DNA from: Chaetoderma sp. LZ-2023a
Lineage: Eukaryota > Mollusca > Caudofoveata > Chaetodermatida > Chaetodermatidae
Assembly (NCBI GenBank): GCA_034401795.1
Contig: CM067373.1
Span: 42,237,142 to 42,301,141, forward strand
DNA: 64,000 bases
Reading direction: 5' to 3'
The notes below the pieces were generated by a model. That model was given only the letters and a program-made list of their open reading frames with translations, did no database searches and was not told the origin of the DNA. Numbering within the stretch: the stretch's first letter is position 1; the number at the start of each line of letters is the position of its first letter. The translations under genes and the position numbers were made by a program. Shown here one piece after another: positions 1-11,839 of the stretch.

Positions 1-1084
1 ACAAACACGTAAACAAACAAGTAAACAAGCAAACAAACAAACAAGCACACAAACAAGCACATAAACACACAACACCCCCAAACAAACAAGCAAACACACA
101 AACACACAACACCCCCAAACAAACAAAGAAACAAACAAACACACAAACAAGCACACAAACAAACACACAAACACACAACACCCCCAAACAAACAAAGAAA
201 CAAACAAACAAACAAACACACAAACAAACACACAAACACACAAACACACAACCCCCCCAAACAAACAAAGAAACACACAAACACACAACACCCCCAAACA
301 AACAAAGAAACAAACAAACAAACAAACAAACACACAAACAAACACACAAACACACAACACCCCCAAACAAACAAGCAAACACACAAACACACAACACCCC
401 CAAACAAACAAAGAAACAAACAAACACACAAACACACAACACCCCAAACAAACAAGCAAACACACAAACACACAACACCCCCAAACAAACAAGCAAACAC
501 ACAAACACACAAACAAATAAAACACAAACAAACACACAAACACACAACACCCCCAAACACAAACAAACACACAAACAAACACACAAACACACAACACCCC
601 CAAACACACACACAAACACACACCACCCCCAAACACAAACAAAAACACAAACAAACACACAAACACACAACACCCCCAAACACAAACAAACACACAAAGA
701 AACACACAAACACACAAACACACAACACCCCCAAACACAAACAAACACACACCCAAACACCCAACACCCCCAAACAAACAAGCAAACACACAACACCCCC
801 AAACAAACAAAGAAACACACAAACACACAACACCCAAACAAACAAAGAAACAAACACACAAACAAATAAAACACAAACAAACACACAAACACCCCCAAAC
901 ACAAACAAACACACACACAAACACACAACACCCCCAACCACAAACAAACACACAAACAAACACACAAACAAACAAACACACAACACCCCCAAACACACAA
1001 ACAAACACACACACAAACACACAAACAAACACACAAACAAACAACACCCCCAAACAAACAAAGAAACAAACAAACACACAAACA
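1..1084. repeat. AC-rich simple repeat
   Basis: The stretch is built almost entirely from caaa, caca and short runs of c. Variants of acacacaacacccccaaac recur every 30-60 bases. One strand has almost no G or T. No gene is visible. This is interrupted simple repeat of the kind that expands by slippage. Confidence 0.95.
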
Positions 1085-1411
1085 ATGAGAGACATACAGA
1101 TAAAAGGAACAACAAGAAAGTAAGAAAGAAAAAACAAGAAAGAAAAAAAGAAGAACGGACGGATGGGCAGATAGGCCGTCGTTTGGGCGGGTTGGGAGGG
1201 CGAACCCGTAGGTGGGTGGATGGACAGTTGAGTGGGCTGGCGGGTGGGTGGGCTGGCAGACGTGTGGCTAGGGGATGAACGGATTGATGGTCGGAAGTGA
1301 GGGAAGATGGGCAAGGAGGTGGGTGGGCGGACGTTTATGATAATGTGTATGAGCGCTTGTCTTGTAACATCCCTATATGGAATGACATTACTAGACGTGG
1401 CACCTGAATAA
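1085..1411. other. Purine-rich then G-rich low-complexity DNA, no gene
   Basis: A purine-rich start (gaaagaaaaaaag-like) passes into a G-rich segment of degenerate gggtgggtgg and ggatgg words up to about 1330. The remaining 80 bases look unique. No reading frame or RNA gene is supported. Confidence 0.7.
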
Positions 1412-1636
1412 TCAAATTTGTTCAAAACAAACTTCAATTTTCTCATAGAAAATGCCCATTTGCAGACCAAGAGAAGACTATTTTTGAAAATTTACCACTG
1501 TAATTACTGGCTCGGTTACCGTGCCAGTTATTCTAGTTGTAAATTTTCCAAAAAATTGCCTTTTCTTGGTCTGAAAATGGACATTTCTCAAGACCACTGC
1601 AGAAGTGTTGTTTTTGGCTGGATTGCGTGTTAAAGA
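1412..1636 (+). mobile_element. Palindromic MITE, family A, copy 1
   Basis: This is a roughly 225-bp palindromic element. The core reads catttgcagacc ... ctggctcggttaccg ... ggtctgaaaatgg, with arms that pair over about 70 bases. The same element lies in the opposite orientation at 22605-22832, where it is flanked by ttaa on both sides, and again in the duplicated segment at 34197-34424. Comparing copies defines the ends as caaatttgttc and a terminus near gtgttaaa. TTAA flanks and termini starting CC fit piggyBac-type non-autonomous transposons. That assignment is inference, because no transposase is visible. Confidence 0.65.
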
Positions 1637-2357
1637 GGTAACACATGTGTCACGTGTTAGCTGACGTCGACATTAAAATGATCTAGCTCCTTCACGAAAG
1701 TCCCTCATGAATGTCCCTCACGAAAGCGTACAGATTGTAAGTCTTTGCCGAACTTAAAATTTAATTATCATACTCTTTAACATTCTGAAACTAATTTGAC
1801 TGGAAGCTGTTTCTTAATTACCTAGAAAGATAGATTCTGTGAATTCAGCTTTCATGGTGTCAAATCCATTCCAACACGTACAGGTAAAAAGTGGGCGGAG
1901 CTTAGCTAAACACGTGCGGTCATAGCTAGAAATTAGCGACTCTATTCCTCGTAATATCAGTGCGCACTGATTTGCAACCCGCCCAGCAAGCTATGTCACG
2001 CACTGATAGGGTTGGTGCCCGAGTCCGTAATGTCATCTTTAGTAGCGAAAGCAGAAAATGCGTGTGGCCAACGAGTCAATCCACCGATGGGGACGGATGT
2101 TGCAAAGATATCAGTTCACTCAAGCGGCACGGACGTAACATCACGATATTGTACCGATATGGATGAATGGCCGCGCTTACTGATGGCTATTACAAACCTG
2201 TTTTGAAACTCCAGCCCCTCAATCTCAACACAACTGTACACGAAATCTGCTGAATAGTTTGACTATAATTTGACTGGAAACTGTTGATAACATATACAGC
2301 AACATCAGTTCCAGGTCAATTTAGTTATCATCCCATTCAACACAATATTACGTTTCT
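1637..2357. other. No gene; fragments of the foldback family
   Basis: No convincing coding frame is seen. Three short pieces match the foldback family found at 2640-4015: gaaactaatttgactgg near 1790, gtgggcggagcttagct near 1890, and an imperfect palindrome around 2262-2332. The ORFs near 1960-2206 are short, unconserved and unsupported. Confidence 0.5.
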
Positions 2358-2448
2358 GATAACGCAGCCTACTGCGCCGATGCCGGGCCGATACCGGAAG
2401 TGTCGGCAAGGTATCGGTCCGGCATCGGCCCGGTAAGCTGCGTTATCC
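2358..2448. repeat. GC-rich hairpin (inverted repeat)
   Basis: The left arm runs from taacgcagc through gccgatgccgggccgatacc. The right arm ggtatcggtccggcatcggc to gctgcgtta is its reverse complement with few mismatches, around a short loop. The arms are about 38 bases each. It may be a tiny MITE or an isolated hairpin; no function can be assigned. Confidence 0.75.
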
Positions 2449-2639
2449 GGGTTATATCATAAAGAATGTGTCATTTCTGGTATACGTTGACAAGGGAGAT
2501 AATATAACTCTGGCGACCAAAGCTATGTGTTGTTTACGTGCCGATGACCTTTCAAGGACAAATGGATAACTACTTGATTTTAATGTAGCTACCTAAAGCG
2601 TATGTCTTACGCGCGAGGGTAATGGAAGGCACCAGTTTG

Positions 2640-4015
2640 GTTATGCCACCCATCTCTAGTTAAAGTCCACCGATGCTATGGCCGTGTTGGCATCGATCGA
2701 TCCCCGAACTCCCTGATTATCAATTTCCAGAAAACTATACAGGTAAGCTGTAACATATTTTGAAACTAATTTGACTGGGTACTGTTGCTGCCTATGGTAG
2801 CAACCTCACCGGGTCAAATTAGTTTCAAAATATTCAACAGCACGTTTATTAAATGGTAAAGACATACAACTCGTACAACAACGCCTAGTCCGTCATCAAG
2901 TATGCGTTCGTAGCGAACCTATCTACGTCATTCATGACGTCATTGATTATGACGTCCTTGATTATGACGTCATCCTACACATAACGTAGTTGATTATAAC
3001 GTCCTTGATTATGACGTCATCCTACACATCACGTAGTTGATTAGGACGTCATATGATTGATGGATAAACTGGAAAGATCAATTGAGCAGGATGGTTTGTG
3101 TTCATTTCCGCATTTCTGTGGAAAAGACTTGTTACCATCCACTGAAATTTTCATGCAGCGAGTGTCCATTACTTTCCCCAAGCCATCCACTGGGCTCGGC
3201 CGTTATGTGTGCAGGTTTATGAAGACCGAATTCCCTGAAACTCAATTTCAAGGTAAGTATAGAGTTAAGCAGTTGAATATTTTGAATCTAATTTGACACA
3301 AATCTGTGGCATACCGCAACAGCTTCCTATGAAACTAGTTTCAAAATACTCAACGCAGTAGCTGTTAAACCGGTTTAATTAGCTGGCAACGCTAAACAGA
3401 CTATGACGAGTAGGCCTATGTTCATGTAAATAAGAGCAGGCACTTGATATTAAGATTTGAATCAGTGTAACCAATATTAAATATGGATACATCTTTTCTT
3501 TGCGCTGCTATTATATTAGGTAAGGTTCAATTCTCTTTATTACTTATTTTATTGCAATCCCGATCTTCTCCGTCGTCTCCGTCATCGCCGTTGTCGTCAG
3601 CGGCGGTATCCACAGCAGCAGTATAAACAACAGCATCGTCTTAATCAAATAATGAAGATCAATGGAGTATTCCAGTTTCTTAATCAATCGCATGACATCA
3701 TAATGAATTGCGTGACGTGTAGGATGCCGTCATAATCAATTATGTCATGAATGACGTAGCTAAGTTCGTCACGAACGCTTACTTATTGCTTAACTACTCG
3801 TTGTTGTACGAATTATGGCTTTACTATTTAATAAACATGATGTTGAATACGTTGAAACTTTAGGCAACAACAGCACCCAGCCAACTTAGTTTCAAAATAT
3901 TCAACAGCTTACCTGTATAGTCTTCTGGAAATTGCTAGGTCATGGGATCGATTGATCTGTTGACGAGTGGAAGGAGCTTAGTTATAGATGGGCGGGGCAT
4001 AGCTAAATCTTGATT
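2640..4015. mobile_element. Large foldback element with long inverted arms
   Basis: The left end holds gccacccatctctagttaa, then tcgatcgatccc, then ttccagaaaactatacagg, then gaaactaatttgactggg. The right end carries the same blocks inverted and in mirrored order: cagtcaaattag-like text, then cctgtatagtcttctgg, then gggatcgattgatc, then gatgggcggggcatagct. The inner parts of the arms also mirror each other: a cgtacaacaacg block and cattcatgacgtca near 2870-2950, against their inverse near 3735-3815. Each arm is about 400 bases around a unique loop of roughly 600 bases. Smaller palindromes lie inside at about 2760-2835 and 3262-3350. No transposase is present, so this is a non-autonomous foldback transposon. 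A second copy lies at about 14130-14760. Confidence 0.65.
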
Positions 4016-4079
4016 TCTCCATTGTGTGACTCATTGTCTGCATAACTGCTAGGTCGGCAGCAATACAGGATTCTCAAGT

Positions 4080-6790
4080 TTTGGACACACATTGATTAAA
4101 TCTGTTGTAAACAGATCTTTCAGGGCAGGCGGAATAGCACTATATGTCAAAAGTGATATATCCCACCAACTAAAAATAGAAGATACTAATTCAGACTTTA
4201 TTCTCTGGTTTAACATTGATGCGGAGCCTGTAGGCATAAACGTGATATGTGGCATCGTCTATATACCTCCAGAAAATTCAGATTACTCCGATATCACAAT
4301 GCTTGAAACTATAGAACAAGAAGTTATTTCCAAAATGAATGATCAATAGACAAAGCTAATGATCGTGGGTGATTTCAACGCTCATACTGCCAATCTAAGT
4401 GATATCATTGAATAAGAAGACGACAACGAATATAACCCATATAATGATTACACAGAACTAAGGTTCTGTCGGTGGAAAGGCTTAAGTACCCTAGGTTTCC
4501 AACTAGAGAGATTGAGCATGGACGATAGACGAACTAATTATGGTGATAAACTGGTCGAAATGTGTAAAAACCTAAACATATGTATTGTAAACGGAAGAGT
4601 AGGAGCCGACAAAAGCCATGGGAAAGCAACATGTAAAGATAATAGCATTGTTGACTGTAATAATCGATGACTTTCAGATTATTGAATTTAGCTAATTGCT
4701 TTCCGACATCCATAACCCGATAAAAATTACCCTCACAGCACGCTTAAATAATATCTCAAATGATCGTATTATCAATGAGAAAAGTACTGCACCGAATACC
4801 AGACCAATATGGCAATCAGAAAAGCTAAATGGACATCAAAACAACCTCAATAACGAAGAGATCCAAAGAATAATCCAGCGACTTGATGCACTAGCTGCTA
4901 GCCCACACATCGACAAGAATAGCATAAACACTATTGTTGCCAATACCGTTTCGGTACTTACTACCGCTGGCAGGGTAACGGACTGCGTAAAAGGGCGCAG
5001 TATGACGAAGCCACGCCGCCAACAAAACATAAAACCGTGCTTCAACAAAAGCTGCCAAGCCAAAAGAATCGAGTTTTATAAAGCAAAACGGGGGTATCTC
5101 CGAAACGAAAAACGCCATTAATAAAGAAAAAAACAAATTGCAAGCAACGACTCCAAAGTAGAGCTTTAGAAACAGTACAAACGTTATTTTTCAACTAGGT
5201 TACGCAATATGAAAGGCCAATACCCCAAACAATTCTGGAAAACGCTAAGCGCTCCAGATCATACACACACGGAATATGTGCACATTTCTCAAGAAAGCCT
5301 CACCTGAACACGCTAAGAAACTAACGATGATGATGCGGAGCACGATTACAAAATTTTAGCAACGACAAACACAAATGAAGTGTTAAACAAACCATTCTCA
5401 GAAGATGAGATAAACTCTGCTATTGACCAGCTCAAAATCAATAAAACTTGTGGTACTGGCCTAATAATAAACAAATTTCTAAAAGCATCGAAAGGACTTA
5501 TGCTACAGCTATATACAAAATTATTTAGCGCAATCTTGGAATCCGAACATATACCCGAAGGATGGACAAAAGGTATTATTACCATTCTATAAAAAATAAA
5601 TGATCAAAGTCGGACCCCGAAAACTATTGATGTATCACGCCCCTCAGCTGCTTCTATAAGCTATTTACAACAATTATCAATAACCGACTGACGGCATATG
5701 CAAAGCAGATTGACTCAATTGGGGAGGAACAAGCTGGTTTTCCCGCAGTGTACTCCACATTAGAACAAGCTGGTTTTCCCGCAGTGTACTCCACATTAGA
5801 ACAAGCTGGTTTTCCCGCAGTGTACTCCAAATTAGAACAAGCTGGTTTTCCCGCAGTGTACTCCACATTGGATCACATCTTTTCCTTATAGGCTTTAATT
5901 GACATTTATTTATCAAAGCGCAAGCGATTGTACTGTGCCCTCATTGACTATAAAAAGCGTTCGATACAGTTAACAGAACCCATCTTTGGACTAGACTATT
6001 GCTCAATAACATGAATGATAAATTGTTTTTATTAATTTTAAATCTGTATAATGATGCTAAAACGTGTGTCACAGATACCGTGGCACACTCACTTTCAGAT
6101 TTTTTCATTTGCTCTATAGGCGCGCGACAGGGTGAAAACGTGTCCCCTTTCCGCTTTGCACTGTTCCTAAACGACGTAGAAAGCACGATGTCCAAAACCG
6201 ACAATGGGCTTTCCGAAATTACATAAATGGCTACAGGAATGAATGAAAACACAGATTATGTAATTTATTTAAAACTATTTATTCTATTGTATACCGACGA
6301 TACACTACTAATGGCAGAATTTCCCAAAGAATTAGAAAATGCATTAGATATATTAACCCAGTATTACATAACATGGACATCTTATGTAAATGTATCAACA
6401 ACTAAAGTGCTAATATTCTCGAGAGGTAAAATCAGAAAACTATCAAGATTTAAGCTGGGCACGAAGATGTGGAGATCGTCCATGATTATGTATATTTTTG
6501 GCATTACATTTATATATAATGGCAAGTTCACCAGAGCCATCAGACATAACTATGATAACGCCAGTAGAGCCATGTTTTCACTACTCACAAGAGCTAAACG
6601 CCTTCATCTGCCTATTGATATACAACTAGAGCTCTTTCACACCACGATCGTTCCTATTCTTCTCTATGGGTGTGAAATTTGGCGGTTTGAAAATAGTAAC
6701 CATGTCGAAAAACCTCATACACGCTTTTGTAGTATTCTCTTGAGCGTAAGTAGTAGTGCCACCGCAACACCGCAACACCACTAAAATCTC
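4080..6790 (+). mobile_element. Decayed LINE retrotransposon (endonuclease and RT remnants)
   Basis: Conceptual translation shows endonuclease text (RAGGIALYVK near 4130, VGDFNAHT near 4365, then GDKLVEMCKNLNICIVNGR near 4545). It continues with the pre-RT stretch LNKPFSEDEINSAIDQLK near 5383. RT signatures follow: EEQAGFP near 5724, GARQGENVSPF near 6118 (motif B) and LYTDDTLLMAEF near 6287 (motif C, with YTDD in place of YADD). The C-terminal portion includes PILLYGCEIW near 6650. Several stops and frame changes interrupt it, so it is a dead copy. The family looks like the jockey/I-type LINEs common in marine invertebrates; the clade is not settled. An internal 36-bp repeat expands the RT fingers motif (separate entry). 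Confidence 0.8.
5727..5870 (+). repeat. 36-bp tandem repeat inside the LINE RT
   Basis: Four consecutive copies of a 36-base unit, beginning gaacaagctggttttcccgc, lie within the RT coding region. The unit encodes EQAGFPAVYSTL in frame each time, so the expansion preserves the frame. EQAGF is the usual single motif of the RT fingers. Only one or two base differences separate the copies. Confidence 0.9.
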
Positions 6791-7284
6791 GCCTCTTAGT
6801 AATCTTATCTCTGAGCGTGAGTTGTAAAATTGCTGCTACTGCGCCTGTCAGTCCCTCTAGATCTTGACGTCACTTCGAGATAACGCAGTAACAACAATGA
6901 GAAGACATAACTTATCAGCTATAATTATTAATGCATACATGGCCGAGGTAATTAATACGGGAGATCCTTGTTTTGTGTTTATTAGCAAACATAAAATCAC
7001 AGGTTCAAATCACACTATTACCATTTGTGGATAACTCGGCCATTTCTGGTCAGATTTTAAGATGGTAAACAGTTTTGAAATTCTCGCTTCATTCCGGTCC
7101 TAATCGGTGCCAAGAACGACGAGAATGAAGTGATTTCTCGGTACAATATAAGCATACACTGTCTCACAATACTGACACGTGGATCTGACGCGTGAACATG
7201 TGTGCTACGTGTTCTTACGGACTTAGCCATACCTCTCTCATAGGGCTTTATACACGCGCGCGTATTATCCTATCCAGGCGGCAT
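6791..7284. other. No gene recognised
   Basis: This is unique-looking AT-moderate sequence between the LINE remnant and the polymerase element. Two weak inverted pairs are present: catggccgagg at 6949 with ctcggccatt at 7033, and ctcgcttcattc at 7083 with gagaatgaagtg near 7119. Neither is strong enough to name an element. Confidence 0.4.
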
Positions 7285-7795
7285 GCATGCACACCACCCA
7301 TTTAGAGACAGGCACCCACAGGGATATACACCCCCACATGTACTGATCGCCAGCACCACACATAATAGGGTCTGAACGCCCATTTAGAGACAGGCATCCA
7401 CAGGGATATACACCACCTACAGGTACTGATCGCCACACATAATAGGGGGCTGAACACCCAGACAGGCATCCACAGGGTTATGCACCACCCACGGTACTGA
7501 TCGCCACAAATAATAGGGTCTGAACACCCATTTAGAGACAGGCATCCACAGGGATATACATCACCCATAATAGGGTCTGAACGGCCAGACAGGCATCCAC
7601 CCACAGGTACTGATCGCTACACATAATAGGGTCTAAACCCCCATTTAGAGACAGGCATCCACCCACAGGTACTGATCGCCAGCACCACACATAATAGGTC
7701 TGAACGCCCAGACAGGCATCCACAGGTACTGATTGCCACACATAATAGGGTCTGAATGCCCATTTATTGACAGGCCTCCACATGGATATACACCA
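7285..7795 (+). repeat. Left minisatellite of the polymerase element
   Basis: About six or seven degenerate units of roughly 75 bases contain the words gtctgaacgcccatttagag, acaggcatccacaggg and actgatcgccacacataata. The same unit occurs in reverse complement at about 12890-13735. The two arrays therefore bracket the polymerase element as inverted repeats. Confidence 0.9.
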
Positions 7796-8043
7796 TGAGT
7801 ACTGTTGCCCAGATTCGCGCTATTGCAAAGCAATTCGGCCTTAGAGGCTACTCTAAGGCGAAGAAAGCCGACCTGCTCCAGATGATCGACCAGATCCATG
7901 CCGAGGAGTGGCAGAAGCAACTCTCCCGAGCAATGAATACGGGAAAGTTTCGAGTGCTTACCGAGGATCCTTGGAATCCCCACAAGAAAGCGCAGTGGGT
8001 ACGTAAGTTTAGTCAGTTGGATGAGGGGTGGGGGGCCTGCTAG
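7795..8043 (+). pseudogene. SAP-like segment, left copy of the polymerase element
   Basis: The translation begins MSTVAQIRAIAKQFGLRGYS and continues with KAKKADLLQMI. This has the helix-turn-helix spacing of a SAP-type DNA-binding motif, with a conserved LRGYS-K-ADL core. It starts right at the inner edge of the left minisatellite. The same segment recurs inverted, twice in tandem, at about 12600-12880. It is part of the fossil virus-like element and probably bound DNA at or near the element ends; that role is inference. Confidence 0.55.
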
Positions 8044-8099
8044 CTTGCGAGCCAAGGCTGTAGCGAGGCAGATGGAGGCCCATCCACTGGAGCGCTTAT

Positions 8100-8963
8100 C
8101 TCTCAAACACAGGATCATTAAGCAATGCCGATGTCTGAGTCCAGCCCAGAGCATAAGGTGGCCGAGGTCTGAACCCTTAGCCCGGAGCATGAGGTGAAAA
8201 GGCGAACACATTCTCGACCAGCGTCTTGGCGAAAGGGAGACAGAGGATGGAGGATGCCGGTCAGTATGCTGGACATTCATCAAAGGTCTAGAAGGAGACT
8301 TCATAGGCCAGATCATGCAAAAGATCCATCAGACTGTCCAGAACGCCTTCTACCTCCGCTACACCCATACCTATCGCATCCGTCACATCGAAGACGGTAG
8401 GGTGATACTCTTCCACAAGAATGCTCCAGGCATCCCATGGCTGAACACGATAGGAGCTGCTCAAGACTGGGTGGCAGCAAGAGAGCAAGCCCGCCTCGAC
8501 ACAGACAATATAAATCGACCAACACCAAGTGGGCTTTCATTCGATCAATCAACGTTGAGGTCAGGGCTGTAATCGACCGCTAACCTCTGCTTGGGATAGG
8601 CCCCCTCCCAGACTGGCTACGACAGAAGAAGAGTATGACTGCCCTCGACACCTACAGGGACAACATGTGTCTCTGGAGATGTCTAGCAGTCAACCGAGGA
8701 GCGAGAGCTGATAGAAGTACAGCTCCTGCATGAGAGCTTGCCACACAGTTCTATGGCAAGACAGTACCTGATGTTCGCAAGACCTCACTGGCTGGCACAT
8801 GATCAGGCAAGTGGCTCACTACTGTGACACCATGACCACCGGAGTGTAGGACAACCATGCCTTCTACATCAAGAACATCTCCAAACTGGCACATAAACTA
8901 GTCTGCAGTGACTGTCAGCAGAGGTTAACACAGGCATGCAATCTTCAACACCACGCTGATCAC
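8100..8963 (+). pseudogene. N-terminal polymerase-element segments, left copy
   Basis: This plus-strand stretch matches the inverted right arm at about 11.6-12.35 kb. Shared translated words include QNAFYLRYTHTYRIRHIEDG, NTIGAAQDWVAAREQA and DNMCLWR, then YIKNISKLAHKLVCSDC at the edge of the gap. I do not recognise a named domain before the Cys-rich part. It is a broken fossil that runs into the sequence gap. Confidence 0.5.
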
Positions 8964-9463
8964 NNNNNNNNNNNNNNNNNNNNNNNNNNNNNNNNNNNNN
9001 NNNNNNNNNNNNNNNNNNNNNNNNNNNNNNNNNNNNNNNNNNNNNNNNNNNNNNNNNNNNNNNNNNNNNNNNNNNNNNNNNNNNNNNNNNNNNNNNNNNN
9101 NNNNNNNNNNNNNNNNNNNNNNNNNNNNNNNNNNNNNNNNNNNNNNNNNNNNNNNNNNNNNNNNNNNNNNNNNNNNNNNNNNNNNNNNNNNNNNNNNNNN
9201 NNNNNNNNNNNNNNNNNNNNNNNNNNNNNNNNNNNNNNNNNNNNNNNNNNNNNNNNNNNNNNNNNNNNNNNNNNNNNNNNNNNNNNNNNNNNNNNNNNNN
9301 NNNNNNNNNNNNNNNNNNNNNNNNNNNNNNNNNNNNNNNNNNNNNNNNNNNNNNNNNNNNNNNNNNNNNNNNNNNNNNNNNNNNNNNNNNNNNNNNNNNN
9401 NNNNNNNNNNNNNNNNNNNNNNNNNNNNNNNNNNNNNNNNNNNNNNNNNNNNNNNNNNNNNNN
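8964..9463. other. Assembly gap of exactly 500 N
   Basis: Five hundred unknown bases form a round-number placeholder, so the true distance is unknown. The gap sits at the centre of the inverted polymerase-element pair, where a hairpin would hinder assembly. Open frames that cross it are artefacts. Confidence 0.99.
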
Positions 9464-11760
9464 CTCACCGATCTCCTCGAGATCTTCGAACCATGCACTA
9501 CGCAGGGCCTTGTCTACCAAGCGTTCATCCTTCGTGAAGCTGGTGTTGCTATGACGTTCTAGGGCCTCGATAAGCTTCCCGTAGGCACCGTTACCGAGGA
9601 GTTTGAAGAGATCTGCCAAGAGCACTTTGCTCTTTTTTACATCTCCTGAGCGGCGGGATTCCATAACATTCTCCATGAAGCACTCGAATGGGCACTTAAC
9701 CGCATAGTATATGGTGCGGTATACAGCAGTGATCTCCAGGCCATGGGTTATATACCACATGAGGGTCGGGGCATACAGCAGCCGCTTCTTGCCAGAGAGG
9801 TCACCGACCAGCTTCTGGGTGGTGGGCTGCTTCCTCCCTTTTCGCCCTAGATATGCCAGCATCTCAGACGAGATTGCCTCTACCGGGATCTTGCGGTTAT
9901 AGAAGAGAGGAGGCATTTCCTCGAACTTTGCCCACAGAGCCTTGGGGACCTCCATATCCACCTTAGCAAACCCAAACCAGCTGTCTGCTAGGAGAGCCTC
10001 CTTAAAGCTAGCTACACCACTAGCACCGGACCAATGTCGCACTATCTCCTTACCACATGGCATCTCTTTGGCCATCGTTGACAGGTACAGAGCATTTGTG
10101 TCGTAGCCGAGTAGACATTGGCAGACACGTCCACTCTGGCGGATTCGAGTCACACCAGCCTCGTGGTATCTGGTGAACACGATGCTGGGACTGGCAACAA
10201 TAGCCCCCTTCAGCATCTCGAAGGCTTCCTTGTCTGGTGAATAGAGGCTAGCATTTGGCATGTGCTGAGCAGTTCCATGAAGGGGGTACTGCAGTGACAC
10301 ACCTGGGAGGGACACCGCAACTTTGAGGATGTCTATTTCTCATTTTGTGTAGAACTCCCGCATCCGGTCTAGGGCTTCGATGAATGGACTGACGTCCAGG
10401 TTGGTGTAGTATCGCAGCCAGCCGGCGAATGTCTGCATTCCATGCTCGCTGAATGTCTGGTTACACTGTTCCCACTCTGTTCGCATCAAGAGGTGGCCAC
10501 CCTTGAGCTTAGATGACCATGCTGAGTAGTCAGGAAGCCCTGGATAGTTGAGCTTCTCATGTGTGTCATACCATTCATACGGGAGCCAGCGCTTCTGCTG
10601 TGTACACCCATAAGATTTGACCCATACCTCGTACGAGACTCCTGGGCCGAGGTAGTTCAGCACATCAAGAAACCGTAGCTCAGGTGTTATGAGGAACATG
10701 GTCTGACTAGCCATCTTGGCGACTTTTACTGTACCTGTACTGTCAGTCAGCTCATCGACAAAGTACTTCTTGATGAGGTTCAGGTCATACCGCCCAGAGT
10801 TGACCCACAGTACAGGCACTTGGTCATACCACTCATTGCTCAGTCGCTGCTGTCGCTTTGGGAGCTTGTCCAGGTCTCTCGGTATGTACTGTGCCCTAAC
10901 CCTTGTCCGGATTAGATATGCTCGCCGTTGGATCACCAGCATGAACTCTCTGATCAGTTCTTTGGGGTCAGGATTGCAGAGGTGAGTGGGCTCACTCGTG
11001 GAGCCCTCTAAGGAGCAGCCAACCGACATAGAGATAGGTATGTGAGTACTCTCGATTGTGAGAGTTTCCATAGGATGAATTTTTGATACCATCTAGGAGT
11101 GCTTCGAAGTCGTAAACTATGAAGTGTGGGTATGAGACAGTCCGAACTCGTTTAGGGACGCTTGGGCAGCGTTTTATACAGCACTCCCACTGTACCACAC
11201 GCGTGCATCCAGAGGCTCTCAGCTTCTCCTCTCTCAGAACTGTCTTGTGGTATCTTTGTTCGGCATCCTCGCCTCGCTGGTGTTGTGGACACCCATGCCA
11301 GTTACAGCCATGGAACTGGTAAACGGTGTTGGTGGTTGGATCATAACCATTTACGGGAGTGCCCTCGATCCAATGCTCGCCACCATGCCCACACTCTACA
11401 TGGTGTACGTGTACGCCTCTTTTTCTTGACTCATACTCGATCCAACGAGTAGCCGCTGAACTGGATGGTTGGGGAAGATAGAAGGCTTTCTCATACGCAG
11501 ACTGTGGCGCCTCAACCTTCTCGCCAGGACACACGATTGTTGTTTTGCCGCCTGTACAGTGAGCAGCATGGCGCTGAAGACTGCTCGCCTGTGTAAACCT
11601 CTGCTGACAGCGACTGCAGACTAGTGTATGTGCCAGCTTGGAGATGTTCTTGATGTAGAAGTCGAGGTGGTCCCACATGCCGATGGTCATGGTGTCACGG
11701 TAGTGAGCTGCTTGCCTGACCAAGTGCCATGTGCCCTCTTCGGTTGGTTCATACACGTGA
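9464..11760 (-). pseudogene. Fossil family-B DNA polymerase with exonuclease domain
   Basis: Read on the minus strand, the parts in order are as follows. A Cys/His-rich finger (CSRCQQRFTQASSLQRH) lies near 11.6 kb. A segment GYDPTTNTVYQFHGCNWHGC lies near 11.3 kb and resembles the nuclease-like N-terminus of polymerases in mobile elements. Exo I (FIVYDFEALLD) lies near 11.1 kb. An Exo II-like stretch (VNSGRYDLNLIKKYF) lies near 10.8 kb. Polymerase motif A (YDTNALY) lies near 10.1 kb and motif B (LLGNGAYGK) near 9.6 kb. Motif C would fall in the gap. This order is that of family-B replicative polymerases of Polintons and related viruses, which are protein-primed. The gene is broken. Confidence 0.7.
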
Positions 11761-11839
11761 ATCCTGATCTTGGCGAAGAACTCTACCTTGTCCAGCTGAT
11801 CCAGCGCGGTCTTGCAGACATCAGGTACTGTTACTGTCT

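Noticed and set aside
1960-3296. Small frames between 1.9 and 3.3 kb as host exons
   Set aside because: They lie in foldback-element DNA, lack recognisable domains and have no supporting splice pattern.
7000-7030. tRNA-type B box (ggttcaaatc) suggesting a tRNA or SINE
   Set aside because: No matching A box, cloverleaf or SINE tail was found around it.
7302-7783. Cys/Gly/Trp-rich minus-strand frames in the left minisatellite (and plus-strand ones at 12.86-13.67 kb)
   Set aside because: They follow the ~75-base repeat unit and are inverted copies of each other; they are not proteins.
8869-10315. Open frames crossing the N gap
   Set aside because: The unknown bases create artificial open frames; only the sequence outside 8964-9463 was read.
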